64,000 nt of DNA, taken from Bartonella callosciuri. GTDB taxonomy: Bacteria > Pseudomonadota > Alphaproteobacteria > Rhizobiales > Rhizobiaceae. Below, piece by piece: positions 29,032-38,711 of this stretch (its first letter is position 1; each line of letters begins with the position of its first letter). Location of the stretch: the NCBI RefSeq assembly GCF_014203215.1, contig NZ_JACHIM010000003.1, positions 90,082-154,081 on the forward strand, given 5' to 3'. The notes beneath the pieces are model-generated. The model was not told the DNA's origin. It made no database searches and worked only from the letters and a program-made list of their open reading frames with translations. Position numbers and translations under genes: made by a program.

Positions 29032-29976
29032 TCAGGCAATCCAACGGCTAAAAAGGGAAGTAGAAAGGGCACGTCCAGCGATTTCTTCACGCAAGATCAA
29101 TTCTCCTGATTCGACCGTGCCGCCAAGATTTATGAATTCATCACGTATTAAAGCATGGAGTGCATAGAAAGAAGCGCGAATAGAATAAACTGTAAGCACG
29201 ATGGCAAGCGGTTTATCGGAAAGAAGTTTACGACAGTTTGTGATCATAGTTGGTAAGTGATCAAACAATTGCCAAATTTCGCCATGAGGTCCACGCCCGT
29301 ACGCAGGAGGATCAAGAAGAATCATATCATAGTTTTTTTTACGACGCAGCTCGCGTTCGACAAATTTTACGGCATCATCGCAAATCCAGCGAATAGAGCG
29401 ATCTGATAATCCTGCTCTTTCTTGGTTGGCTTTTGCCCAAGCAATGGCTTTTTTAGAGGCATCAACATGGGTAACATTTGCACCCACGCGTGCGCCAATC
29501 AGAGAAGCAATACCTGTATAACCAAAAAGATTGAGCAATTTTATCGGACGTGTCGTTTTAGAAATTTGTTCTTCCATAAAGCGCCAATGGGCATCTTGTT
29601 CAGGAAAAACACCCACATGACGAAAAGAAGTAAAACGACCTAAAAAAGACAATCCATTCCAAGTAAGAGGCCAGGTTTCACCAAGTGGTTTTTTTGGAAA
29701 ATGCCAACGACCAACACCTTCTTCATCTCGATTGCCTGTGAAAATAGCATCAACATCAGCCCATTTCTTTTGTGATAATGCGGGTTTCCATAATGCTTGA
29801 CCTTCTGGTCGAATAATACGGCAAGTCCCATAACGCTCTAATTTTTGTCCATTACCAGAGTCAATAAGAGCATAATCTGTACTGGATCCAGTTTCTAAAA
29901 TCAGAGGCAATTTTTCCTGCGGGTACACATTGTTGTAGTGAGGTTGAAAACATTGTGCAGGCATGTTCTGTGTCAC
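29032..29976 (-). CDS. Class I SAM-dependent rRNA methyltransferase (RlmI/RlmK-like)
   Basis: The product is about 314 residues. The SAM-binding motif NLFGYTGIASLIGARVGA, the acidic VDASKKAIAWAK and the catalytic-like DMILLDPPAYGRGPHGEIW match the C-terminal methyltransferase domain of the RlmI/RlmK-type family; no PUA domain is present at the N-terminus. The start is uncertain: the open frame begins with GTG, and an ATG follows four codons later. It forms a short leftward cluster with the SpoU methyltransferase and lspA. Confidence 0.8.
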   Translation of the reverse strand: MTQNMPAQCFQPHYNNVYPQEKLPLILETGSSTDYALIDSGNGQKLERYGTCRIIRPEGQALWKPALSQKKWADVDAIFTGNRDEEGVGRWHFPKKPLGETWPLTWNGLSFLGRFTSFRHVGVFPEQDAHWRFMEEQISKTTRPIKLLNLFGYTGIASLIGARVGANVTHVDASKKAIAWAKANQERAGLSDRSIRWICDDAVKFVERELRRKKNYDMILLDPPAYGRGPHGEIWQLFDHLPTMITNCRKLLSDKPLAIVLTVYSIRASFYALHALIRDEFINLGGTVESGELILREEIAGRALSTSLFSRWIA

Positions 29977-30132
29977 GATACAGGTTACTTTGAAAGTTTA
30001 TGTTAAAAAGTTCTTGAATATCTCGTAAGAGTGCAAAATTTTAAAGTCAATTAAAGCATGTATAGGAAAAAAGAGAAAGAGCACTTTTAATTTTGTGTAA
30101 AACACAATAAAAAAAGTTTCACTAAAATAATC

Positions 30133-30441
30133 TTACACGATATTTGCAATCGACATTTTTAACTTTTCAAGCTCAGCTTTGCTTTGTTTGAGTGCTTTTT
30201 TGCATTTATGATACGCAAGCCAATTAATAAAGGTTCCTAATAGAACACCAAGAGCGAAAAAAATCAAGAGCCATATAAAAAAAGGAGCGCGGTAAGTAAA
30301 ACTTTCAGAGCTGATTCGAAAAGGATCCAATGTTAACATAACCATTTGACTATTAGCTACCATGAAAGCAACCAAAAACGCTGTGGGAATCACCAAAAAA
30401 ATTGCTAAGAGGGTATGTTTAAGTGTCATAAATTTACTCAC
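30133..30441 (-). CDS. LapA-domain (DUF1049) inner-membrane protein
   Basis: The product is about 102 residues with two hydrophobic segments (roughly 9-29 and 53-73) and a charged Lys-rich coiled-coil-like tail ([15 protein letters not shown]). [14 protein letters not shown] between the helices is the LapA/YciS type arrangement; in E. coli LapA works with LapB in LPS assembly control. The GTG start overlaps the ihfB stop (GTGA); an ATG is four codons in. The ihfB-lapA pairing is common in proteobacteria. Confidence 0.8.
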   Translation of the reverse strand: MSKFMTLKHTLLAIFLVIPTAFLVAFMVANSQMVMLTLDPFRISSESFTYRAPFFIWLLIFFALGVLLGTFINWLAYHKCKKALKQSKAELEKLKMSIANIV

Positions 30442-30716
30442 TGATTGAGTCTATCACGCAAATCTTTACCAGTTTTGAAAAAAGGAATCCATTTTTCTTC
30501 AACGGCAACAGCATCACCTGTTCGTGGATTACGCCCGTTACGGGCTGAACGGCTTTTAACAGAAAAAGCTCCAAATCCACGAAGTTCAACACGATTACCA
30601 TTTGCAAGTGCTGTTGAAATTTCCTCAAAAATGGCGTTCACAATATTTTCCACATCACGTTGAAAAAGATGCGGGTTCTGACGGGCAATAATCTGCACAA
30701 GCTCTGATTTAACCAA
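30438..30716 (-). CDS. ihfB: Integration host factor subunit beta
   Basis: The product is 92 residues, a DNA-bending histone-like protein. [22 protein letters not shown] and the beta-arm region [25 protein letters not shown] are typical; the intercalating proline is in NPRTG. The likely start is TTG at 30716, which gives the family N-terminus; the frame opens at another TTG seven codons earlier. IHF commonly assists replication initiation, recombination and transcription. Confidence 0.93.
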   Translation of the reverse strand: MVKSELVQIIARQNPHLFQRDVENIVNAIFEEISTALANGNRVELRGFGAFSVKSRSARNGRNPRTGDAVAVEEKWIPFFKTGKDLRDRLNQ

Positions 30717-30914
30717 AATAGCCTCGCTTTCACACAAAAAAGGTTTCTATAATTTTGCATTTCATTTATGCACATTACAATATATATAAATATATATAAA
30801 TGAAGGCAAAATAAAACCAAGAACAAACAAATTGCAAGAAACAAAATTTGAAAATACCTCTCATAAAAGGTATACAGGTTGGAAAACGCGGAACATTTAA
30901 GAGCTTAGGGTAGT

Positions 30915-31559
30915 ATGTTCGTACATAATCATTATGAAGTCTTTTCAACAAAATCATCTTTTGGTGATGTTTTTAAAAAAGCATCCCACCATTCGCGTCG
31001 TATTCGTATATTAAAGTTTTTTTTACCTATTTTGGCATTGGCTGTAGCACTCGTTTTTTGTTGGTTTACATTTTTCTTTTCTCCCATTGCTTGTGATCCT
31101 GTGGCTTTGAGTAATGAAGAGGGAGAGATAATGAAATTAACGATGCTCAATCCAAGATTAGAGGGTTATACACGTTCTCATGAACCTTATTGGCTTAAAG
31201 CAGAAAAGGCATTTCAAGATCGTACACGTTCTGGAGTCATTGGGTTACAAAATATTACTGCTGAAGCGCTTATAGGCAAACAAAGACGGGTTTTTCTCGA
31301 TGCGCAAGGGGGAGTTTACGATAATATTCATGGTTTTTTGCAATTGGATAAGCCATTCACCATTACGACCAATGACGGAATGACTGCACAATTTATGGCA
31401 GCAAATATTAATTTATCTGAGGGGCAATTAAACACAGATAAACGTGTCAATATGCAACGAACAGGTTTTCATCTTGCAGCAAATTCTTTGCAAGTTCGAG
31501 AAAAAGGACAAAAAATGTACTTTCATGGTGGTGTACATTTAGTGCTTGACAAGCAATGA
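30915..31559 (+). CDS. lptC: LPS export ABC transporter periplasmic protein LptC
   Basis: The product is 214 residues. A basic N-terminal tail and one transmembrane helix (about residues 34-56, FFLPILALAVALVFCWFTFF) anchor a periplasmic LptC/OstA-like beta-jellyroll domain (ALIGKQRRVFLDAQGGVYD, FTITTNDGMTAQFMAANIN). It passes lipopolysaccharide from LptBFG to LptA. First of lptC-lptA-lptB; the 198-bp gap shared with divergent ihfB holds the promoters. Confidence 0.88.
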   Translation: MFVHNHYEVFSTKSSFGDVFKKASHHSRRIRILKFFLPILALAVALVFCWFTFFFSPIACDPVALSNEEGEIMKLTMLNPRLEGYTRSHEPYWLKAEKAFQDRTRSGVIGLQNITAEALIGKQRRVFLDAQGGVYDNIHGFLQLDKPFTITTNDGMTAQFMAANINLSEGQLNTDKRVNMQRTGFHLAANSLQVREKGQKMYFHGGVHLVLDKQ

Positions 31560-31637
31560 GAGAGTTTCAATACGAATTTTAAATGATTTTTTTATGAAAG
31601 GGAGTGATGTGTCTATAGAAGAGTTGAGAGTGATGAA

Positions 31638-32246
31638 ATGAAGCCGAAAGGATCATACAAAAAGTGGATGGGTATTGCTTTGACTTTGAGTATGAAAATG
31701 TTAGGATTTGGAACAGTTTTTGGATATGCTGAAGTGGCTCATTTTGGAATTAGTTTATCAAACGATAAAAAACCGGTAGAACTTTATGCAGATTCTTTAG
31801 AAATAATTGATAAAGAAGGAGTGGCGCTCTTTAATGGTGATGTTTCGGTAGTTCAAGGTGAATGTCTTCTGCGAACGGAAAAATTAGTTGTTTATTATGA
31901 TAAAGCGCATAAATTAGCTAATAGTGACAAAATAGATATGAAACCATCGTCACCTGCTTGGTTTGATTCAGCAGGTGTTAAGAAAGTGGAAGCTTTAGGA
32001 AAAGTTTACATAAAGATTGCCACGCAAATTGCTACGGGTGATAAAGGCGTTTTTGATGGAAAGTCAAAAATGATGAGCTTGACAGGGAATCGTGTTGTAT
32101 TAACCGATGGCGATAATGTGGCAACGGGGTGCAAACTAACGGCAGATATGAAAAGCGGAAAGGCTTTTCTAAAAGGTTGTGAGACGTCTGAAAAAAAGGA
32201 CCGTGTTTCCATCATTTTTAAACAAAGTCAAAAGAATGGCCATTAA
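31638..32246 (+). CDS. lptA: LPS transport periplasmic protein LptA (OstA-like)
   Basis: The product is 202 residues. A signal peptide (about residues 1-30, ending near GYA) precedes the OstA-like domain: PVELYADSLEIIDKEGVALFNGDVSVVQG, LRTEKLVVYYDK, ATGDKGVFDGKSKMMSLTGNRVVLTDGDNV. It forms the periplasmic bridge for LPS transport. It is 78 bp after lptC and 6 bp before lptB, consistent with one operon. Confidence 0.92.
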   Translation: MKPKGSYKKWMGIALTLSMKMLGFGTVFGYAEVAHFGISLSNDKKPVELYADSLEIIDKEGVALFNGDVSVVQGECLLRTEKLVVYYDKAHKLANSDKIDMKPSSPAWFDSAGVKKVEALGKVYIKIATQIATGDKGVFDGKSKMMSLTGNRVVLTDGDNVATGCKLTADMKSGKAFLKGCETSEKKDRVSIIFKQSQKNGH

Positions 32247-32252
32247 GGTTTC

Positions 32253-33047
32253 ATGTTTGGAATCAAAAGAAAAAAACAGACGGATAAACATAATTTAGCA
32301 AGTGAAGCTTTAAGAAAGCGCTTAAAGGGGACTTTAATTGCCAGTCGTTTGATTAAATTTTACCGTGGAAGACAGGCTGTTAATGGTGTTTCTTTTGGTA
32401 TTCGTACTGGAGAAGCCGTTGGTATTTTAGGTCCCAATGGTGCGGGAAAGACGACTTGTTTTTATATGGTTACGGGTCTCATTAAATCGGATGGAGGGTC
32501 CATTAAAATTGATGGGTTTGATATTACTCATCTTCCTATGTATCGACGTGCTCGTTTAGGTATTGGATATCTTCCCCAGGAAGCCTCTATTTTTCGTGGT
32601 CTTTCAGTAGAAAATAACATTAAAGCTGTATTGGAGGTTGTAGAAAAAGACCGCATTAAGCGCCGTGAAGAGTTAGATGCTCTTTTACATGAATTTAAAA
32701 TTGATCATTTACGTAAAATGCCTGCACTTTCCTTATCAGGGGGTGAGCGTCGACGACTTGAAATCGCGCGTGCTTTAGCCTCTCGCCCCAATTTTATGTT
32801 ACTTGATGAACCATTTGCAGGAATTGATCCTATTGCTATTTTTGATATTCAGCAGCTTATCCGTCATTTAACCAAACGCGGAATTGGTGTTTTGATAACG
32901 GATCATAATGTGCGTGAAACACTGGGTCTTGTCGACCGCGCCTACATTATTCATGCAGGACAAGTTTTAGTTCATGGTCGTCCTCATGATATTATAAACA
33001 ACGCTGATGTACGCAGAACTTATTTGGGAAATCAGTTTTCTCTTTGA
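32253..33047 (+). CDS. lptB: LPS export ABC transporter ATP-binding protein LptB
   Basis: The product is 264 residues. After a basic N-terminal extension of about 25 residues come Walker A GPNGAGKTTCF, the Q-loop GYLPQEAS, signature LSGGERRRLEIARALA, Walker B FMLLDEPFAGIDP and the switch His in LITDHNVRET. The protein powers LPS extraction together with LptFG. In Rhizobiales rpoN, hpf and ptsN usually follow; here only ptsN remains intact, 1.2 kb downstream. Confidence 0.96.
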   Translation: MFGIKRKKQTDKHNLASEALRKRLKGTLIASRLIKFYRGRQAVNGVSFGIRTGEAVGILGPNGAGKTTCFYMVTGLIKSDGGSIKIDGFDITHLPMYRRARLGIGYLPQEASIFRGLSVENNIKAVLEVVEKDRIKRREELDALLHEFKIDHLRKMPALSLSGGERRRLEIARALASRPNFMLLDEPFAGIDPIAIFDIQQLIRHLTKRGIGVLITDHNVRETLGLVDRAYIIHAGQVLVHGRPHDIINNADVRRTYLGNQFSL

Positions 33048-34240
33048 TTTTAAAGCTTCTATGGAGTCTTATTTAAGTCTAAATGGATAAACATAGTGAA
33101 CATGAATGCCATTTCCACACATTTAGGCAATCAATCAAATACACTTCACAAGGCGAATGCTTCATTTTGATTCTTCAGCTATTATCGGTATGCATTTTCA
33201 TTCCATTAATAAAAAAATCACTGTTGTTTCGTCGCAGAAACTATGTGGCTTTTTAATTAAGAATTTCAACATAAAAAATGAAATACAATTGCTTTGTGTC
33301 AAAAGGTATTTTTAGGTGGAGGTGCAATAAAAGCTTCTTAGCGGATTGTGTTTATCATTTTATTGCTAAGAAGCACCTTAACTTCTTTTATAATTATAAC
33401 TTTAAACTGAGTTTTTTATATGAGTAAAAAGATTTCATGAGGCTGAGGTGAGCTTATTGTTTTACTGGTTTATTCTGTTTTTGATTGTTTAATAGAAAAT
33501 ATATTACTAGATTAACCTTATAATGAATGATAAATGATATTAAATAAACACGCGTATTGTTGAAAGATATCTAGATATTAATAATGCTTTTCTTGGCCGA
33601 TTCAGACAACATATCGATATATAGATGATGCTGTTTCGGATATTTTTATGGTAGCACCATGGGTTATATATATTATGGTTGTCAAATAAGGTTTGTGGTG
33701 TTTTGTTGGTTTGCATTGCGTATTTAAAAGCAGATGTGCGAGTGCAAATATCATGTCCAATATGCGAATCTCTTTAAAATATCTGTTAAGCGAATTTAAA
33801 GCTTTTTAGATCGTTTGAATTAACCATCGTTCAAGCTACACAATAATTGTCAAAGTAAAGTGCCATTTTACTTCAATCTGTTTCACATTTTGTGGGAGTT
33901 AGTTTTTAAAAGGAACAAGAACAATGGATAAGAAATTTTATGCTACCTTTTTTGATTATTATCTGTGAATTTATGAAGGATGGTCTTTGCTGGTATCATA
34001 GGAGAATTACTTTTATGGACAACGTCATTTCCTTGTTTTCTCATACTGTTAATTAGGAGTTGAATCCTATTTATTGTTGAGCTGAGAGCGATATTTGATG
34101 GATTAAATCATCATCTGTTGTGGATTGAAAAGTAAATATACGTGTTATGATGCAAAAAGGCGACAGAGCTTTTGTAGGTATTTATTACCTTTTACGGGGT
34201 TGTTGATAGGCATTTGAGCGTGCAAAAGGAAAATTGAAGT
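33048..34240 (+). pseudogene. Decayed interval with possible hpf (ribosome hibernation factor) remnant
   Basis: About 1.2 kb without an intact gene, where Rhizobiales carry rpoN and hpf between lptB and ptsN. No convincing sigma-54 sequence is visible. Around 33570-33670 the plus-strand reading gives DDAVSDIF followed, after a one-base frame change, by YGSTMGYI, reminiscent of the INDAVSKYFDGGYSGH region of HPF/RaiA-family proteins; an in-frame run CVFKSRCASANIMSNMR near 33715 could be its later part. This is a weak similarity judged by eye. A 10-bp hairpin lies at 33333-33374. Confidence 0.35.
33333..33374. repeat. Long inverted repeat downstream of lptB
   Basis: GCTTCTTAGC (33333-33342) and GCTAAGAAGC (33365-33374) form a perfect 10-bp stem with a 22-nt loop. 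No T-run follows directly on the plus strand, so it is not a classical terminator. It may mark the 3' end of the lpt transcript or be a relic. Confidence 0.45.
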
Positions 34241-34705
34241 ATGAATTTGAATGAGTTAATTACACCGGAAGCAATTATTCCGGCTCTTAAGGCGAATTCG
34301 AAGAAACAAGTTTTGCAAGTTTTAGCCGGAAAGGCAGCCGAGTTAACAGGTCTTGATGCGTGTGTAATTTTTGATATTGTTTTACAACGTGAAAAACTAG
34401 GGTCAACAGGTCTGGGTGGTGGTATTGCGATTCCTCATGGGAAACTGTCTAATATTAACCGAATCATTGGTATCTTTGCGCGTCTTGAAAGCTCCGTTGA
34501 TTTTGAAGCTCTCGATGACGAACCAATAGATCTTGTTTTTCTTCTTTTGGCACCTGAAAATGCTGGTGCAGACCATTTAAAAGCTTTGTCGCAGATTGCG
34601 CGTGTCTTGCGTCATACTGATGTTGTGCAAAAATTACGCAATACCCATGACGCTAAGGTACTTTATAATTTATTGATTCAAAGTTCAGCAACAACCATAG
34701 CCTAA
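34241..34705 (+). CDS. ptsN: PTS IIA-like nitrogen-regulatory protein PtsN (EIIA-Ntr)
   Basis: The product is 154 residues. The phosphorylatable histidine is His66 in GGGIAIPHGK, with LGSTGLGGG before it and the LVFLLLAPENAGADHLKALSQIARVLR segment after, all typical of EIIA-Ntr. It is the output of the nitrogen PTS (PtsP-NPr-PtsN), which regulates potassium transport and stress responses in other proteobacteria. A GGAAAA motif precedes the ATG. It stands alone, separated from lptB by 1.2 kb of decayed DNA. Confidence 0.93.
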   Translation: MNLNELITPEAIIPALKANSKKQVLQVLAGKAAELTGLDACVIFDIVLQREKLGSTGLGGGIAIPHGKLSNINRIIGIFARLESSVDFEALDDEPIDLVFLLLAPENAGADHLKALSQIARVLRHTDVVQKLRNTHDAKVLYNLLIQSSATTIA

Positions 34706-36130
34706 AAGACGTTGTAGTATACGTTACGGATAGTGCAGCACAGAGTAAATTAGAAAGTGATATAATCTAAGTGATATAATATACTTGTAAAGAATTCAGA
34801 ACTATTAATAACATCCTATGATTTTGAAGGAATCGCTTCTAAGGGAATTTTCACTTTAAAAAACAAGAGACAGAAATAGTTTCTGACTTTTGTTACTTTT
34901 ATGGATGCAGCATCCATTGTCATTATCATGTTTTTTTGTCCATTTAATTTGGATTCTTATCTGTGAATTGGATTTTTTCGTACATTAAAGATAGTTTGAA
35001 TTTACAGTGATATTCGGATTTAAGGTCCAAAAGAGTGATAATGAGTATCACGGACTTTTTTGTATGAAAGGGTAAGAAAAGTTTACTGTTTAAGGACAGG
35101 TTTTGTTTAGATGTCAGCGACAGCAAAAGCCAATATTAAAAACAGTTTGTAAGAATGAAAACTGTGAATTGTGTGTTGAGGAAAGGGGATTCTTTGTGCG
35201 TATACAAACCTTTTAATTGTATTTTATTGATTGAAAGGTCTTTTAAAAAAACTATAGAGCGGAAAGTTTAGAAACTGTTGTAGAAAGAGAAGAGAGGTTG
35301 ATGTTTATAAATACCATCAGAACAAAACTATGGTATTTGTCAAATAAACGCCTCAAAAGTTTTTAGTTAAGGAGAGTGGATATTATTGAGCACATCAAGC
35401 AATAGGATTTGATTGGTTTAGATTTTTGGAATCATTTCAAAAATTAGCAATTTAAGATTGTAAGATATATGGCGAGAGTAATTGGCATTAAAATAGGTGA
35501 AGTTCTATGCGGTGATTGGGGGTACAGGAGCTATACGCTCTGTTTTTCATGGCAAATATGCTGATAGTATTTGATAATTTTTTATAAAAAGGCATCAATA
35601 TCGTGCAAAGATGGTATCTAGACAATGTTGAATCAAAGTACGGAGACACTATAATTGGTGAAAAGTAGAATATTTTGCGATTTTTATTAACACAAATGTG
35701 TTGAATATGTTAGGTTTGCAAATGATATTCGAAAGGCTATAAAATGTGGAGTGTTTCTTTATGGGATGCAGTTCCAAGACTTTGCAACAAATTGCCTACG
35801 GTAAAAGGGTGTCGTTTATTTCTTAGCAGGATTATAGTATGTTCATACTCTGTTTTTAGGTTCAATTACTTAAAAAATGAGTTTTTTACGCGGAAAACAA
35901 AATTGGTAGCATAAAATCAAAATGTTGTTTTTTAAAAATCTTGTTATTGAATAAAAAATTCATGTTTTAGTAACAGCTAAAAGATCATAATTGAACGCAA
36001 AAATCTGTTATGGTTGAGGTGGAACCATTTTGCTTTTTAAAGGGGTTTGAACAACTATACTAAGGTATCGATGAACTTTTGTTGGACTTTTCCAATGAAG
36101 AGAATCTTTTTAGAGACTAAAGAAGGCTAA
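34706..36130. other. Gene-poor stretch between ptsN and the IalB-family gene
   Basis: About 1.4 kb, AT-rich, no intact gene recognised. It holds a perfect palindrome ATGGATGC-A-GCATCCAT at 34901-34917 and a terminator-like hairpin at 35023-35061. A short reading near 35508-35565 (AVIGGTGAIRS) looks like a nucleotide-binding loop from a lost gene, but it is too short to assign. The 60-codon minus-strand frame at 34944-35126 lacks any recognisable feature. Confidence 0.5.
35023..35061 (+). terminator. Terminator-like hairpin with T-run and no obvious upstream gene
   Basis: GTCC (35025-35028) and GTGATA (35035-35040) pair with TATCAC (35046-35051) and GGAC (35052-35055), with a one-sided 6-nt bulge and a 5-nt loop, followed by TTTTTT. 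It lies 320 bp after ptsN, so it ends either a long ptsN 3' UTR, an unannotated small RNA or a lost gene. Confidence 0.5.
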
Positions 36131-36640
36131 ATGAAGATGTTTGAAAAAACTGTTATGGTTGCATCGGTAGTGGTTCTAACTACTGCGGGAGCGGCATGGG
36201 CACAAGCGCCAAAACGTTTAAATCAATTTGAGGCGTGGGGGACCTATTCTTATAAATCGCCACAAAATACAATTTGCTATGTATTATCGGTACCTTTGGA
36301 GTCACTCCCGACAACGGTTAATCATGGTGATAATTTCTTTTTGGTAACCAAGCGTTCTCATTCTCCTGTCTCGTTTGAACCACAATTTATGGCGGGTTAT
36401 ACACTTAAAGAAGGGTCGAAAGTTACTGTAACTATTGGAGATAAGGATTTTGATTTTTTCACGAAAGATTCGTCAGCTTGGTTAGCTTCATCAGCGTTAG
36501 AAAAGCAGCTTGTTTCTGCAATGCGTTCTGGGTTAAATATGACAGTGAAAGCTCTCTCAAAACGGGGAACGCATACGACCTATACTTATTCCTTAAAAGG
36601 AATCACGGCTGCATTAAATGCGACTCATGACTGCCATTAA
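36131..36640 (+). CDS. Invasion-associated locus B (IalB) family exported protein
   Basis: The product is 169 residues. A signal peptide (about 1-25) ends at AAWA before QAPKRL. The body, FEAWGTYSYKSPQNTICYVLS, LVTKRSHSPVSFEPQFMAGYTLKEGSKVTV and SLKGITAALNATHDCH, matches the IalB domain family, with two cysteines (in ICYV and at the C-terminus) that could form a disulfide. IalB of Bartonella bacilliformis contributes to erythrocyte invasion, but this paralogue-type gene, next to rlmN, is conserved across Rhizobiales and its own role is not established. AAGAAGG precedes the ATG. Confidence 0.82.
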   Translation: MKMFEKTVMVASVVVLTTAGAAWAQAPKRLNQFEAWGTYSYKSPQNTICYVLSVPLESLPTTVNHGDNFFLVTKRSHSPVSFEPQFMAGYTLKEGSKVTVTIGDKDFDFFTKDSSAWLASSALEKQLVSAMRSGLNMTVKALSKRGTHTTYTYSLKGITAALNATHDCH

Positions 36641-36680
36641 GATCTCTACAGTTCTAAACTAGTGACATAATTGGAAAAAA

Positions 36681-37886
36681 ATGGCGATTTCCTATGACCT
36701 GAGACCTATTGGTTCATGTCCGGCACGAGAAACAAATAATGTTGCCGTAAAGGAGAGTTCTAAGCTGTCTTTGATCGGCTTATCACAAGATGAAATGCGA
36801 CAAGCTTTAGAGACAGTTGGTGTACCAGAACGTCAAACGCGTATGCGTGTACGTCAGCTTTGGCATTGGCTTTATGTCCGTGGTGTTTCAAATTTTGATG
36901 AAATGCTGAATATTTCTAAATCAATGCAAGAAATGCTTAAAAACCATTTTTCCATTGCTCGTCCGGAAATTATTGGAGAACAAATATCAAAAGATGGTAC
37001 ACGTAAATGGCTCTTGCGTTTTCCAGCACGTGGAACTGGCAGGCCTGTTGAAATTGAAACGGTTTATATTCCCGAGGAAGGGCGTGGTACTTTATGTCTT
37101 TCATCGCAAGTGGGATGTACGTTAACCTGTTCTTTTTGCCATACAGGAACACAGGTACTTGTTCGCAATCTGACAGCGGAAGAAATTTTAGCACAATTAT
37201 TGGTTGCGCGTGATTGTTTGGGTGATTTTCCGGATAAGAATACTCCTGATGGAGCGATTGTTCCAGTTGAAGGGCGCAAGATTACCAATATTGTTATGAT
37301 GGGAATGGGAGAACCACTTTATAATTTTGAAGCAGTCAAAAAAGCTTTATTGATTGCTTCCCATGGAGATGGGCTTTCTTTATCTAAACGTCGGATTACG
37401 CTTTCAACCAGTGGGGTTGTTCCTGGAATTATCCGAACGGGAGAAGAAATTGGCGTTATGTTGGCAATTTCACTCCACGCAGTGCATGATGCACTACGGG
37501 ATATGCTTGTTCCAATCAATAAAAAATATCCGCTTTCTCTGTTAATGGATGCTTGCCGTAATTATCCTGGCCTTTCCAATGCTAAGCGAATTACATTTGA
37601 ATATGTTATGCTAAAAGATATAAATGATAGTTTAGACGATGCTAAACGATTGATTCAATTGCTGAAAGGGATTCCTGCGAAAATTAATTTGATTCCTTTT
37701 AATCCATGGCCGGGGAGCAATTATCAATGCTCTGATTGGGAACAAATTGAGCGTTTTGCTGATGTGGTTAATCAAGCAGGCTATGCTTCTCCTATTCGAG
37801 TACCACGTGGACGCGACATTTTGGCTGCGTGTGGTCAGCTTAAATCTGCTTCAGAACGTTTACGTAAATCTGAACGTTTACAATGA
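36681..37886 (+). CDS. rlmN: 23S rRNA (adenine2503-C2)/tRNA methyltransferase RlmN
   Basis: The product is 401 residues, a radical-SAM dual-specificity methyltransferase. The cluster motif is CTLTCSFC with Cys146, Cys150 and Cys153 after [47 protein letters not shown] and [11 protein letters not shown] are the family segments; the acceptor Cys lies near the C-terminus (LAACGQL). The ribosome site (GGAAAA) is weak. It is 40 bp after the IalB-family gene, the conserved Rhizobiales arrangement. Confidence 0.95.
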   Translation: MAISYDLRPIGSCPARETNNVAVKESSKLSLIGLSQDEMRQALETVGVPERQTRMRVRQLWHWLYVRGVSNFDEMLNISKSMQEMLKNHFSIARPEIIGEQISKDGTRKWLLRFPARGTGRPVEIETVYIPEEGRGTLCLSSQVGCTLTCSFCHTGTQVLVRNLTAEEILAQLLVARDCLGDFPDKNTPDGAIVPVEGRKITNIVMMGMGEPLYNFEAVKKALLIASHGDGLSLSKRRITLSTSGVVPGIIRTGEEIGVMLAISLHAVHDALRDMLVPINKKYPLSLLMDACRNYPGLSNAKRITFEYVMLKDINDSLDDAKRLIQLLKGIPAKINLIPFNPWPGSNYQCSDWEQIERFADVVNQAGYASPIRVPRGRDILAACGQLKSASERLRKSERLQ

Positions 37887-37892
37887 ATGGTT

Positions 37893-38531
37893 TCAATTTT
37901 CATTAATAAGAATACGTAGAGCGAAACTTGTAAAAACGCCTGCGATAAGCCAATCAAGAAAACGGATATAAGAAGGATTTTGCTTAAGTCCATTGAAAAA
38001 TTTGTGAGCCATAAAAACTATGGAAATGTTAATAGGTAGAGAAATAGGAATATAAGAGAGACCCAAAATGAGCAATTTTTGCGTAGCCATGGGATCATTT
38101 GCATTGATAAATTGTGGCAAGAAAGTCACGTTAAAAAGAATGGCTTTGGGATTTAAAAGATTAATTACAATAGCATTAAAATAATTGCGTCTAAGACTTT
38201 TGTGTTTTAAAGATGTCTTTTTTAAAGAAAATGTCGAATGTTTCCGCAATGCTTGAAAGGCAAGCCATAAAAGGTAAAAGGCACCCACAACTTTAAGAAG
38301 GAAAAAAGCGAACGGTGAAGCAAAAATAAGAGCTGATAAACCAAGTGCTAAAGCGGTAACTTGAAGGGCGAAACCTGTTGCACTCCCTAAAACACACATA
38401 ATTCCAGCTTTTTTGCTTTGTGTAATAGTGCGTGTCACTGATAGGATAATATCAGGTCCTGGAATAAGCGCTAAAATCAACGCTGCCGCATAAAATTGTA
38501 TCAAAATAGACCATTCAGGAAGAAACGACAT
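37893..38531 (-). CDS. LysE/RhtB-family amino-acid exporter
   Basis: The product is 212 residues with about six hydrophobic segments. The N-terminal LILALIPGPDIILSVTRTITQSKKAG and VGAFYLLWLAFQALR segments and the LNPKAILFNVTFLPQFI motif define the LysE/RhtB family. The substrate (lysine, threonine, homoserine lactone or other) cannot be read from sequence. It has a strong GAGGAG ribosome site. It converges on rlmN with 6 bp between stops and is divergent from the argG pseudogene. Confidence 0.88.
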   Translation of the reverse strand: MSFLPEWSILIQFYAAALILALIPGPDIILSVTRTITQSKKAGIMCVLGSATGFALQVTALALGLSALIFASPFAFFLLKVVGAFYLLWLAFQALRKHSTFSLKKTSLKHKSLRRNYFNAIVINLLNPKAILFNVTFLPQFINANDPMATQKLLILGLSYIPISLPINISIVFMAHKFFNGLKQNPSYIRFLDWLIAGVFTSFALRILINEN

Positions 38532-38711
38532 ATAAATCTCCTCTTATTTGCGAGGTATTACCTCACAATTTTTGTCTCTAACGTAGTATCTTAACTTACA
38601 CCATTTCGTTTTTTGCGTCTTTATTAATGTTGCTTAAAGAGAGTTCACTTTCATTTCTTGTATAATTTTATTTTTTATTAAAAAATAAAGCGAAAAATAT
38701 AGAATTTTAAG

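Noticed and set aside
34944-35126. 60-codon minus-strand open frame between ptsN and the IalB-family gene
   Set aside because: It spans the orphan terminator hairpin, has no plausible ribosome site and no family features.
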